From the NCBI GenBank assembly GCA_020832445.1, contig JAFIEO010000067.1:1-64000 (forward strand): a stretch of DNA of 64,000 nt, in the 5' to 3' direction. Under the pieces are notes generated by a model. The model saw only the letters and a list, made by a program, of their open reading frames with translations, ran no database searches and was not told the DNA's origin. Shown piece by piece: positions 53,916-62,206 of the stretch; the first letter of the stretch is position 1, and each line of letters begins with the position of its first letter. This stretch comes from Paracoccaceae bacterium. GTDB taxonomy: Bacteria; Pseudomonadota; Alphaproteobacteria; Rhodobacterales; Rhodobacteraceae. The position numbers and the translations under genes were made by a program.

Positions 53916-53943
53916 TCCCATGGCCCGATACAGGGCCATGGGA
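53916..53943 (-). ncRNA. Intercistronic stem-loop between dctP and dctQ (second TRAP set)
   Basis: TCCCATGGCCC (53916-53926) and GGGCCATGGGA (53933-53943) form a perfect 11-bp stem with a GATACA-type loop. It starts about 12 bases after the dctP stop and lacks a T-run in the direction of transcription. Confidence 0.65.
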
Positions 53944-53955
53944 CAGATTTAAACC

Positions 53956-54960
53956 TTAGTTTGCAGCGGCAATCGCGTCCTGAAATGCGCCTACAATTTC
54001 CGGCCCTACACGTTCGGCCCATTGATCGAATGCGGGCTGTGTGGCGGTGCGGAACGCATCCAGTTCTTCTACGCTGGGTTCATAGACTTCCATGCCCTGC
54101 TCGCGCAGGAATTCGATCCCTTGCGCCGTGCCTTCGCGGGTGATTTCGCGCTGATAGGCCATGGCTTCCTGTGCGGTTTCACGCAGGATTGTCTGCATGT
54201 CGGCATCATAGCTGTCCCATTTCGCCTTGGAAATGCCAAGGAAGATAGGGTCATAGGAATAATGCCACGCGGTCAGGTATTTCTGCACCTCATAGACCTG
54301 CTGGGGAATGATCACCGCGCCAATCGGGTTTTCCTGACCATCGACAACACCCTGTTGCAGCGCCGACATGGTTTCGCCCCACTGCATTTGCTGCGGGTTT
54401 GCGCCCAATGCATTCATCACGTCAATATACATCGGCCCTGCCACGCGCATGTTCAGACCGCGCAGGTCTTCTGGGCTGCGGATGGGACGGACATTGTTGG
54501 TCACTTCGCGGAAACCGTTTTCGCCCCATGCCAGCACCACAATGCCCTTGTCCAGCAAGATGTCAGACAGCATTTCGCCGGGCGCGCCTTGCGTGGTGGC
54601 GTCCACCTGCTCATAGCTGGAATACAGATACGGCAGTGAGAAGACGGCCATTTCCGGCACTAGGGGCGTCACGTTGATGGCCGATGTTACCACCAGATCC
54701 AGCGCGCCACGCCCGACCATTTCGGCCTGACGCATCTGGTCGCCCCCCGAAAGCTGGGCATTGGGGAAAACCCGCACATCCAGCGCGCCATCAGTGCGTT
54801 CAGCCAGCAATTCGCCGAATTTTTCTGCGCCCTGCTGCCATGTTGTCGTGTCGCCGGTATTGTGTGACAGGCGCAGGGTTTCCGCGCCCGCCGCGCCAAG
54901 GCCAAGCATGCCGACCAATGCGGCAGCAAGTGCTGTCCCGCTTACGCGTGCAAATGTCAT
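53956..54960 (-). CDS. dctP: TRAP transporter substrate-binding protein (DctP type), second set
   Basis: This 334-residue precursor has a signal peptide (residues 1-25, ...GAAGA). Family landmarks include LRLSHNTGDTTTWQQGAEKFGELLAERTDG, VRVFPNAQLSGGDQMRQAEMVGRGALDLV, the carboxylate-site region GLNMRVAGPMYIDVMNALGANPQQMQW and ALQQGVVDGQENP. GAGGAGGAGAAC precedes this ATG, so the longer in-frame reading back to 55074 is not used. It is the first gene of the operon and binds the unknown, probably carboxylated, substrate. Confidence 0.93.
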   Translation of the reverse strand: MTFARVSGTALAAALVGMLGLGAAGAETLRLSHNTGDTTTWQQGAEKFGELLAERTDGALDVRVFPNAQLSGGDQMRQAEMVGRGALDLVVTSAINVTPLVPEMAVFSLPYLYSSYEQVDATTQGAPGEMLSDILLDKGIVVLAWGENGFREVTNNVRPIRSPEDLRGLNMRVAGPMYIDVMNALGANPQQMQWGETMSALQQGVVDGQENPIGAVIIPQQVYEVQKYLTAWHYSYDPIFLGISKAKWDSYDADMQTILRETAQEAMAYQREITREGTAQGIEFLREQGMEVYEPSVEELDAFRTATQPAFDQWAERVGPEIVGAFQDAIAAAN

Positions 54961-55024
54961 GTTCTCCTCCTCTTGGTGTCCAGCGGTCTGCGCCATGACG
55001 GTGCACAGACCGAACCCTGAATAA

Positions 55025-55047
55025 CGTTCATATAGTGGACCGTTCAT
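55025..55047. promoter_or_regulatory. Direct repeat CGTTCAT, candidate IclR-family site
   Basis: CGTTCAT occurs at 55025-55031 and 55041-55047, 16 bases apart, in the region shared by dctP and iclR. A TATAGTGGAC stretch lies between. Nearby, TTGCAAG-AAAAA-CTTGCAA (55056-55074) is a perfect inverted repeat. Confidence 0.35.
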
Positions 55048-55151
55048 TTTCATGATTGCAAGAAAAACTTGCAACCTTGATCAGAAAAAATAACAATACC
55101 CGAAACGGACGGGTATCTACTGCGGTGTGTCCGCAATCACAGGTTCATATT

Positions 55152-55955
55152 ATGAAACATGACATGGCAGAACCCGCAATGGGCGGCGCGCAAAGCGTTG
55201 ATCGTGCGCTGGCCCTGCTGGGACTGATCGGGCGGCATTCGGCGCAGGGGGTGACCCTGTCGGCGCTGGTTGCCCAATCAGGGCTGAACAAGGCCACCGT
55301 GCGCCGCCTGCTGCTGGCCCTGATGCGCGCGGGGCTGGTGGAACAGGCCGCCGAATCGCGCGCCTATCATCTGGGCGAGGAAGCCTATCTTCTGGGATTG
55401 ATGGCGCAGGGGCGGCATGGGTTGCTATCGCTGGCCATGGACAGTTTGCAACGCCTTGCGCGCAGCACGGGGGATGCGGCGTTTTTGTCCGTGCGGCGGG
55501 GGCTGTATGCTGTGTGCCTGCACCGCGAGGATGGCGCGCACCCCATCCGCACCTATGCGCTGATGCCCGGCGCGCATCACCCCCTTGGTGTGGGTGCCGG
55601 GTCGCTGGCAATGCTGGCCGCGCTGCCCGACGCGGAAGTGGACGCCGTTATTGCCGCCACTGCGGATGAGTTGCGCGACAGCTATCCCCGCCTTGGTGCG
55701 GATGATCTGCGCGCCCATGTCGCGCGCACGCGCGCTGATGGCTATTCCATAAATCCCGGCCTGATATTTGAGGATTCATGGGGCCTTGGCGTGGCGCTGC
55801 ACGGGCCGGACGGGCGGCTTGTGGGCGCGCTGTCGCTTGCGGCCATCGAAAGCCGGATGCGCGCCCCCCGCCGCGACGAGTTGCTGCACGCGCTGCGATC
55901 CGAGGCGGGCAAAATCGAGAACCGACTGGCGCAGGGCAGCGCCAGTCAGCCATGA
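55152..55955 (+). CDS. IclR-family transcriptional regulator
   Basis: This 267-residue regulator has the IclR winged helix (SVDRALALLGLIGRHSAQGVTLSALVAQSGLNKATVRRLLLAL, about residues 15-58) and the effector domain (FLSVRRGLYAVCLHREDGAHPIR, HHPLGVGAGSLAMLAALPD, DGYSINPGLIFEDSWGLGVAL). It lies between a TRAP operon and the acyl-CoA genes that follow it on the same strand, and likely controls both. An earlier Met (55056) falls in the control region and is rejected; 55164 is another possible start. Confidence 0.88.
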   Translation: MKHDMAEPAMGGAQSVDRALALLGLIGRHSAQGVTLSALVAQSGLNKATVRRLLLALMRAGLVEQAAESRAYHLGEEAYLLGLMAQGRHGLLSLAMDSLQRLARSTGDAAFLSVRRGLYAVCLHREDGAHPIRTYALMPGAHHPLGVGAGSLAMLAALPDAEVDAVIAATADELRDSYPRLGADDLRAHVARTRADGYSINPGLIFEDSWGLGVALHGPDGRLVGALSLAAIESRMRAPRRDELLHALRSEAGKIENRLAQGSASQP

Positions 55956-55973
55956 CAGCAAGGAACAGATAAC

Positions 55974-57143
55974 ATGACACGCGCGCAGATTATTGGCTGG
56001 GGCCATACGCCTTTTGGCAAATCGGACCACCCCGACACGGAAACCCTGATGGCCGCAGCCATTGCCCCCGCGCTGGAACATGCAGGCATTGATGCGGGTG
56101 ATGTGGATGGTATTTTTGCAGGCGTTTTCAATAACGGCTTTGCCAAGCAGGATTTTCAGGGTGCACTGGTGGCCATGGGCGACGCGCGCTTTGCCCACAC
56201 GCCTGCGACACGGTTCGAAAATGCCTGTGCAACAGGATCAGCTGCGCTGCATGGTGCTATGGACTTTATCGAAGCAGGGCGCGGGAATATCGCGCTGGTT
56301 GTGGGTGCCGAGAAGATGACCGCCACCCCCACCGGAGATGTGGGCGACATTTTGCTGGGCGCCAGTTACCGCGCGGAAGAAGCCGATATTGACGGCGGGT
56401 TTGCGGGGCTGTTTGGCACCATCGCCAATGCGTATTTCCAGCGTTACGGCGACCGGTCCGAAGAACTGGCCATGATTGCGGCCAAGAACCACGCCAATGG
56501 CATGGCCAACCCTTACGCCCATATGCGCAAGGATTTTGGCGTAGATTTTTGCAACACTGTGTCGGACCGCAACCCGCGTGTGGCCGGTCCCCTGCGCCGC
56601 ACCGATTGCTCGCTTATCTCGGACGGGGCGGCGGTGCTGGTGCTGGCCAGTGCAGAAGTTGCGGCCACGATGCCCCGCGCAATCGGGTTTCGTGCGCGCG
56701 AACAGGCAAATGACATCATGGCGCTGTCGCGCCGTGATGTGCTGGAATTTCGCGGCGCACGCATGGCATGGACCCGCGCACTGGCGGCGGCGGGCATTGC
56801 CTTGCAGGATCTGGACCTTGTCGAAAGCCATGATTGTTTCACCATCGCCGAAATGCTGGAATATGAAGCCATGGGTTTGGCCGAACACGGGCAGGGCCAC
56901 CGTGTCATCCGCGATGGCGTTACCCGCAAAGACGGGCGACTGCCCGTCAACCCGTCCGGCGGGCTGAAATCCAAGGGCCACCCGATTGGCGCAACCGGTG
57001 TGTCCATGCATGTCATGGCCGCGATGCAGCTGATGGAGGATGCTGGCGACATGCAGATCAAGGGCGCAAACCTTGCGGGCGTGTTCAATATGGGCGGTGC
57101 GGCAGTGGCCAATTATGTGTCCATCATGGAGCGCGTGAAATGA
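55974..57143 (+). CDS. Thiolase-family protein (SCP2/acetyl-CoA acetyltransferase-like)
   Basis: This 389-residue thiolase superfamily enzyme carries the nucleophile Cys85 (ENACATGSAALHGAMDFI), the His of ESHDCFTIAEMLEYEAMGL and the end motif NPSGGLKSKGHPIGATGVSM. The HDCFT motif and lack of a second CxG cysteine place it with SCP-x-like thiolases, which cleave branched or steroid-type beta-ketoacyl-CoAs. These often need a DUF35 OB-fold partner; none is adjacent here. It begins 18 bases after iclR and overlaps the acyl-CoA synthetase gene by four bases. Confidence 0.88.
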   Translation: MTRAQIIGWGHTPFGKSDHPDTETLMAAAIAPALEHAGIDAGDVDGIFAGVFNNGFAKQDFQGALVAMGDARFAHTPATRFENACATGSAALHGAMDFIEAGRGNIALVVGAEKMTATPTGDVGDILLGASYRAEEADIDGGFAGLFGTIANAYFQRYGDRSEELAMIAAKNHANGMANPYAHMRKDFGVDFCNTVSDRNPRVAGPLRRTDCSLISDGAAVLVLASAEVAATMPRAIGFRAREQANDIMALSRRDVLEFRGARMAWTRALAAAGIALQDLDLVESHDCFTIAEMLEYEAMGLAEHGQGHRVIRDGVTRKDGRLPVNPSGGLKSKGHPIGATGVSMHVMAAMQLMEDAGDMQIKGANLAGVFNMGGAAVANYVSIMERVK

Positions 57144-58744
57144 AGATGGACCTTTCGGCGGGCATGACCCCTTATTCCACGCGGGTTATGAACCTGTCGC
57201 ATTTCCTGACCGAAAGCGCGCGCAGGCTGGGCGATGGCGTGGGTTTCGTGTGGGGCGCGCGCACATGGTCATGGGCTGAAATGGACGCCCGCGCAGGTGC
57301 CTTTGCCCATGCGCTGGCCCATGAATACGGCGTGACCAGGGGCGAGCGCATTCTGGTGCAATCGGCCAACTGCAACCAGATGCTGGAAGCCATGTTTGCA
57401 TGTTGGCGTATTGGCGCGGTCTGGGTGCCCGCCAATTACCGCCTGTCGCCGGATGATCTGGCAGGGCTTGCGCAGTCATCGGGCGCGCGCGGGCTGATTT
57501 GTGGCGCACAGTTCGCGGATCATGCGCAGGCCTGCGCCGGTCTGGTGGATTTCACCATCGCCATCGGTCCCGCCGGTTTCGCGCAGGATTATGACGCGCT
57601 GGTTGCGCGACATATGGGCCATAGCCCCACCCCGATTGCCGTGCAACGCGATGATCCGGCGTGGTTTTTCTTCACCTCTGGCACAACGGGAAAACCCAAG
57701 GCGGCGGTGCTGACACATGGGCAACTGGCCTTTGTGGTGACAAACCATTTGTGCGACCTGATGCCAGATACTGGCCCTGATGACGCATCGCTTGTGGTCG
57801 CACCCCTGTCGCATGGTGCGGGCATTCACCAGCTTGCGCAGGTTGCGCATGGGGTCAAAACGATCCTGCCCGCCAGTGACGGTTTTGACCCTGCGGAAAT
57901 ATGGTCCTTGGTGGCGCAATGGCGCGTGACCAACATGTTCACTGTGCCCACCATCGTCAAACTGCTGGTCGAACATGACGCCGTGGACCAGTATGACCAT
58001 TCCAGTTTGCGCCATATGATCTATGCGGGCGCGCCGATGTACCGCGCCGATCAGCTGCGCGCGTTGCAAAAACTGGGGCCGGTTCTGGTGCAATATTTCG
58101 GACTGGGCGAGGTGACGGGAAATATCACCGTATTGCCGCCCTGCCACCATCATTTAAATGATGACGCCATGCGCATCGGCACTTGCGGGTTTGCCCGCAC
58201 CGGCATGCAGGTGCAGATACAGGATGCGCAGGGCACGGAACTGCCGTTTGGCCAAACCGGCGAGATTGCGGTGATAGGCCCCGCCGTGTTCGCAGGTTAT
58301 TTCAACAACCCTGACGCCAATGAAAAAAGCTTTCGCAACGGCTGGTTCCTGACTGGTGATCTGGGCCATATGGATGCACAGGGGTTTGTCTATCTGACAG
58401 GGCGCGCGTCTGATATGTATATTTCCGGCGGGTCAAACATTTACCCGCGCGAGATTGAGGAAAAACTGCTGCTGCACCCCGACCTGTCGGAAGTGGCGGT
58501 TCTGGGCATCCCCGATCCTGTCTGGGGCGAGGTGGGCATGGCGGTTTGCGTGCCGCGCACAGGGGCCGCGCCATCACCTGAATCCCTGCTGGAATGGCTG
58601 GGGCCAAGACTGCCGCGCTACAAGATGCCGCGCCATATGGTGTTCTGGGACGCGCTGCCAAAATCCGGCTATGGCAAGATCACCAAAAAAATGATCCATG
58701 AGGAATTGCTGATGCGCGGGGAATTGCCCGCACTGCCCACATGA
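57140..58744 (+). CDS. Acyl-CoA synthetase (AMP-forming, class I adenylate enzyme)
   Basis: It activates a carboxylic acid to its CoA ester. The 534-residue protein has the P-loop FFTSGTTGKPKAAVLTH, the adenine-site motif VQYFGLGEVTGNITVLPP, the hinge region TGDLGHMDAQGFVYLTGRASDMYISGGSNIYP and the catalytic Lys in PKSGYGKITKKM. No membrane anchor or signal is visible. Overlaps with thiolase before and PPC gene after indicate a tight operon. The substrate is probably the acid imported by the divergent TRAP system. Confidence 0.92.
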   Translation: MKMDLSAGMTPYSTRVMNLSHFLTESARRLGDGVGFVWGARTWSWAEMDARAGAFAHALAHEYGVTRGERILVQSANCNQMLEAMFACWRIGAVWVPANYRLSPDDLAGLAQSSGARGLICGAQFADHAQACAGLVDFTIAIGPAGFAQDYDALVARHMGHSPTPIAVQRDDPAWFFFTSGTTGKPKAAVLTHGQLAFVVTNHLCDLMPDTGPDDASLVVAPLSHGAGIHQLAQVAHGVKTILPASDGFDPAEIWSLVAQWRVTNMFTVPTIVKLLVEHDAVDQYDHSSLRHMIYAGAPMYRADQLRALQKLGPVLVQYFGLGEVTGNITVLPPCHHHLNDDAMRIGTCGFARTGMQVQIQDAQGTELPFGQTGEIAVIGPAVFAGYFNNPDANEKSFRNGWFLTGDLGHMDAQGFVYLTGRASDMYISGGSNIYPREIEEKLLLHPDLSEVAVLGIPDPVWGEVGMAVCVPRTGAAPSPESLLEWLGPRLPRYKMPRHMVFWDALPKSGYGKITKKMIHEELLMRGELPALPT

Positions 58745-59592
58745 CGCAGCCCCCTGCCCTGCGCCACATCGCCCATCCGGGCCAGCCCGCGCAGGCGCGC
58801 GATGCGGCGCTGCCCTGCCATGCGCGGCCTGTCACGCTGACATTGCGCGCGGGCGCGACTGTCGCGCAGGCCATCACCGACGCGCTGGCGCAGGCGGGCA
58901 TACAGGCGGCCTATCTGCGGCTGGACGGGGCCATGCTGTCTGCGCTGCGTTTCGTTATACCCGCGCCTGCGCCGGGGGACGGGCATGCGGCATGGTACAG
59001 CCGGACATATGCCCCCGCACAGCCCGTGCGCCTGTTGCATGCAGGCGTGCATGCGGGCTGGCGCGAAGGCGCGCGGTTTCTGCATTGCCACGGGCTGTGG
59101 GACGGGACCGCGCCCGCGCCTGCCATGGGCCATGTTCTGTGCCCCGAGTCCATTCTTGCAGCACCGTATCAGGCAAAGGGCTGGGCTATCGAGGGCGCAG
59201 GGCTGCATGTGGAACATGACCCCGAAACTGAATTTTCCCTGTTCCAGCCGCATTCCATGCCCCATGATGCAACCCCAAATGCCGTATTGGCGACCCTACG
59301 CCCCAATCGCGATATCGAGCAGGCATTGGCAGGCATAGCGGCCCGCCATGGCATGCAGAATGGCCGCATTCACGGCATTGGCAGTCTGGTTGGCACTTGT
59401 TTTCAGGGCGGCGGGTATATTGACAGCTACGCCACCGAAATCCTGATCCGTGATGGCAGGTTGCAGGCGGGCAAGGTCGCGCTGGATGTGGCCTCGGTCG
59501 GGTTTGACGGGCGCGCGCTTGCAGGATGGCTAAAGCCCGATGCGAATGCGGTCTGTGTCACCGCAGAGGTTTTGTTGATCGCGACCGCCTGA
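58741..59592 (+). CDS. Tandem PPC/DUF296-domain protein
   Basis: This 283-residue protein seems to contain two PPC (DUF296) modules. The first is about residues 30-140 (LRAGATVAQAITDALAQAGIQAAYLRLDGAM ... FLHCHGLWDG). The second is about residues 183-283 (LRPNRDIEQALAGIAARHGMQNGRIHGIGSLVGTCF). Single-module relatives bind DNA in plants and bacteria, but their metabolic role next to acyl-CoA genes is not known. The HCH motif of the first module could bind a metal. It is coupled to the synthetase gene by a four-base overlap and ends the operon. Confidence 0.7.
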   Translation: MTQPPALRHIAHPGQPAQARDAALPCHARPVTLTLRAGATVAQAITDALAQAGIQAAYLRLDGAMLSALRFVIPAPAPGDGHAAWYSRTYAPAQPVRLLHAGVHAGWREGARFLHCHGLWDGTAPAPAMGHVLCPESILAAPYQAKGWAIEGAGLHVEHDPETEFSLFQPHSMPHDATPNAVLATLRPNRDIEQALAGIAARHGMQNGRIHGIGSLVGTCFQGGGYIDSYATEILIRDGRLQAGKVALDVASVGFDGRALAGWLKPDANAVCVTAEVLLIATA

Positions 59593-59615
59593 AGCGGATA
59601 CTTAAGGCAATGCAC

Positions 59616-59790
59616 AAAGCCCGCGCCAGCGGTGGGCCGGGGTCTGCCGATCCGACATTATAAGAATGCAGTTTATGCGGGCTGCATATCCTTACTTCAA
59701 TGGCTTGGATTGCCGTCAGCCAAATCGGCAGGCCGCGGGACGGCCCACCGATGGTGCGGCGGCCTGCGGCCTTGATTCCGCACCTTGGGG
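59616..59790. repeat. MITE-like dispersed repeat, copy 2 (inverted relative to copy 1)
   Basis: Its conserved blocks are GGTGGGCCGGGGTCTGCCGA (59631-59650) and CAAATCGGCAGGCCGCGGGA (59721-59740) with flanks out to about 59790. The remaining part differs from copy 1 and includes ATGCAG...CTGCAT complementary arms (59666-59688). It lies between convergent genes, as does copy 1. No other feature is visible between 59593 and 59832. Confidence 0.75.
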
Positions 59791-59832
59791 TGTCAGATCA
59801 GGCCAATCATGCCCCGCCACCCTTAGCCCCGG

Positions 59833-62202
59833 TCAATTCCGAATGCTGAAGAATTCCCCATGCGCCACAGCCGCGCCGCCTATGCGCACGGGTTCCCGCG
59901 CGGCTTCAGGCAGCACCAGCCGCAGCTTTTCGGGCGCGAACGCCGACTGACCCGTCAACGTCACCGAAAGGCCAAACCCTGCACCATCGCGCGACAGTTC
60001 AAACCGCGTGACGCAATGATTGCCCGACAGCGCATCCGCGTTATCACCGCCGTCGTCATAGCTTTGCGATACATGCACGCCGTGATCCGGCGCAGGGAAC
60101 ACGGCCGCCACGCTGGCCGCGTCACCGGATCGCGCGCCGGGCTGCGCCATTGTCAAAACCGCGCCCGCCCGCACAAACAGCGGAATGCTGTCCAGCGACA
60201 CAGCAAGTTTCAGCCATTGCCCGCCCGCGTGCCATGTGCCTGCGTGGAAATCCCACCAACCAGTTGCGTTGCGCGGCAGATACACACAGCGCTGCTGCGC
60301 GCCCTGTTCAACCACACTGGCCACCAGCAAATCACGCCCCAGCATGAAATCATCGGTATCTGCCAGACATTCGGCATCATCTTCATGATCAAGGAATGTG
60401 GGGCGCAGCATCGGTTCGCCCTTGGTCACGGCCTGCCACAGGCAGGTGTACAGATAGGGCAGGAACCGGTAGCGCAGCGCAAACGCATCGCGGATCAACG
60501 GCAACACGTCAGGGTGCGTCCAGGGTTCGGTTACCGACCCGTCATCATTCCAGCTGTGGATCACGAAACGCGGATGGAAAATGCCGTTCTGGACCCAGCG
60601 CAGCAGCAATTCGCCATCAGGCTGCGGACCGGCAAAACCGCCCACATCATGCCCGATATTGGAAATGCCCGACATGGCCAGGCCCAGCCCCATGCGGATA
60701 TTCCAACGCAGGCTGTGCCAGTTGGTGCGGTTGTCGCCGGTCCATGTCTGGGCATGGCGTTGCAGGCCCGCACAGCCCGCACGCGTAATCAGATAGGGGC
60801 GTTTGTCGGGCGCGTGGGCTTTTTGCGCGGCCTCGGACGCTTGGGTCATCAACAACGCATGCAGGGGACGGATCAACCCCATATCGATGGGCGCGCCGAA
60901 GCCGTGGCATTGCGCGCGGTCGTCCCAGACCTCGAATTCATTGTTGTCGTTCCATGTGCAGTCCAAACCGTAGTCCAGCAATGCGGTTGTCACATTCCCC
61001 TGCCACCAGTCCAGCGTGTCGGGGTTGGTGAAATCCAGATGTGACCCTTTTGCGTCCCAGAACATGGATATTTCGGGCGCATCCGTGTCGCTGTCGCGAA
61101 TGAACAGGCCCTGCCCTGCCGCCTCATCATAGCGGGGGTGATCTTGCAGCAGGCAGGGTTTGATATTGGCCACAATGTGAATGCCCGCATCGGCATAAGC
61201 GCGCGCAAACCCCGCGATGTCGGGGAATTTATCGGTGTTCCAGTTGAACACATAGCGTTTCCCGTCAATCGAGGTGTAGCCCGACGACAGGTGAAAACTG
61301 TCGCATGGGATCTCATGGGTGCGCAACGCATCCAGAAAGCCCAGCATCTGCGCCTGTGCGTCGGGCGCGTCGGTATAGGCCATGGTCGACCCCGAATACC
61401 CCAGCGACCAGCGCGGCGGGAATGCCATGCCACCTGTCAGATGTTGCTGCGCCTTGACCAGCGCCAGCATGTCGGGCGCCCATGTGAAGTAATAGTCAAG
61501 ATCGCCATCTTCGGCGCGGAAACTGCGGTAAGGGGCGTGATAATTGTCCAGTTCATTCCCAAGATCCAGCCAGCAGCCCGCAAGCGTGTCATAAAACAGG
61601 CTGAAACTTCCTGCATCCGGTGTGCGCGTCAGGGTAAATGGGATGTGTTTGTATAGGGGATCTGTTGCCTCTGCGTTATAGCCCATGGCATCCAGATTGC
61701 GCATCTCATAGCGGCGGCCAGTGCGGTCCAGCGGTCCCGTCTTTTCGCCCAGCCCGAAGACATGTTCGCGCCGGTCGCGGGCCATGAAATGGGCGTTGCG
61801 GTGGTCGCGCCGCCCCAGCATATAAGCCCCTGTCGGGCGGTCCTGCGCCACATCGCGCCATTGCCCGCCAATCATGGCCTGCCAGCAAATATGCAAGGGC
61901 GTGCGGATGACGGCGCGCACATGGTCGGTGGCAATGGTGATTGTGCCATCTTCTTGCGTCACTTCCACCGGCGGGCAGCTAAAGCCCTCGCGCGCATCAC
62001 GCGCACGCCCTTCGCGCGGCAGTGGGCCGTCAGGGGCCACGGTCCAGCTGCGCGCAAGCCGCCACTGCCCGTCCTTGCGCAGACGGACACGAAACTGCGC
62101 ATTCTCCAATGCCTCAATGCTCAGGATGTGTTGGCCTTCGACCTGCAAGGTCACGGAACAGTCATCGCGCGACAAAAGGCACCAGTTTCCCAGTGTTTTC
62201 AT
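59833..62202 (-). CDS. Glycoside hydrolase family 31 alpha-glycosidase
   Basis: This 789-residue cytoplasmic enzyme (no signal peptide) has the GH31 layout: N-terminal beta-sandwich with FGLGEKTGPLDRTGRRYEMRN (149-169), catalytic barrel with nucleophile Asp419 in CTWNDNNEFEVWDD and acid/base Asp490 in QTWTGDNRTNW, then C-terminal beta domains. The nucleophile motif W-N-D-N-N-E differs from the WIDMNE of alpha-glucosidases and the KTDFGE of YicI-type alpha-xylosidases, so substrate specificity is open. It lies four bases behind a TRAP permease gene, an uncommon pairing that suggests an acidic alpha-glycoside. Confidence 0.9.
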   Translation of the reverse strand: MKTLGNWCLLSRDDCSVTLQVEGQHILSIEALENAQFRVRLRKDGQWRLARSWTVAPDGPLPREGRARDAREGFSCPPVEVTQEDGTITIATDHVRAVIRTPLHICWQAMIGGQWRDVAQDRPTGAYMLGRRDHRNAHFMARDRREHVFGLGEKTGPLDRTGRRYEMRNLDAMGYNAEATDPLYKHIPFTLTRTPDAGSFSLFYDTLAGCWLDLGNELDNYHAPYRSFRAEDGDLDYYFTWAPDMLALVKAQQHLTGGMAFPPRWSLGYSGSTMAYTDAPDAQAQMLGFLDALRTHEIPCDSFHLSSGYTSIDGKRYVFNWNTDKFPDIAGFARAYADAGIHIVANIKPCLLQDHPRYDEAAGQGLFIRDSDTDAPEISMFWDAKGSHLDFTNPDTLDWWQGNVTTALLDYGLDCTWNDNNEFEVWDDRAQCHGFGAPIDMGLIRPLHALLMTQASEAAQKAHAPDKRPYLITRAGCAGLQRHAQTWTGDNRTNWHSLRWNIRMGLGLAMSGISNIGHDVGGFAGPQPDGELLLRWVQNGIFHPRFVIHSWNDDGSVTEPWTHPDVLPLIRDAFALRYRFLPYLYTCLWQAVTKGEPMLRPTFLDHEDDAECLADTDDFMLGRDLLVASVVEQGAQQRCVYLPRNATGWWDFHAGTWHAGGQWLKLAVSLDSIPLFVRAGAVLTMAQPGARSGDAASVAAVFPAPDHGVHVSQSYDDGGDNADALSGNHCVTRFELSRDGAGFGLSVTLTGQSAFAPEKLRLVLPEAAREPVRIGGAAVAHGEFFSIRN

Positions 62203-62206
62203 TTAG

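Noticed and set aside
59666-59950. Possible 94-residue peptide in the repeat (also at 35649-35921 minus) sharing QPNRQAAGRP
   Set aside because: The similarity follows from the shared DNA element, not from a conserved gene; the frames run into neighbouring genes at different points and have no ribosome site.
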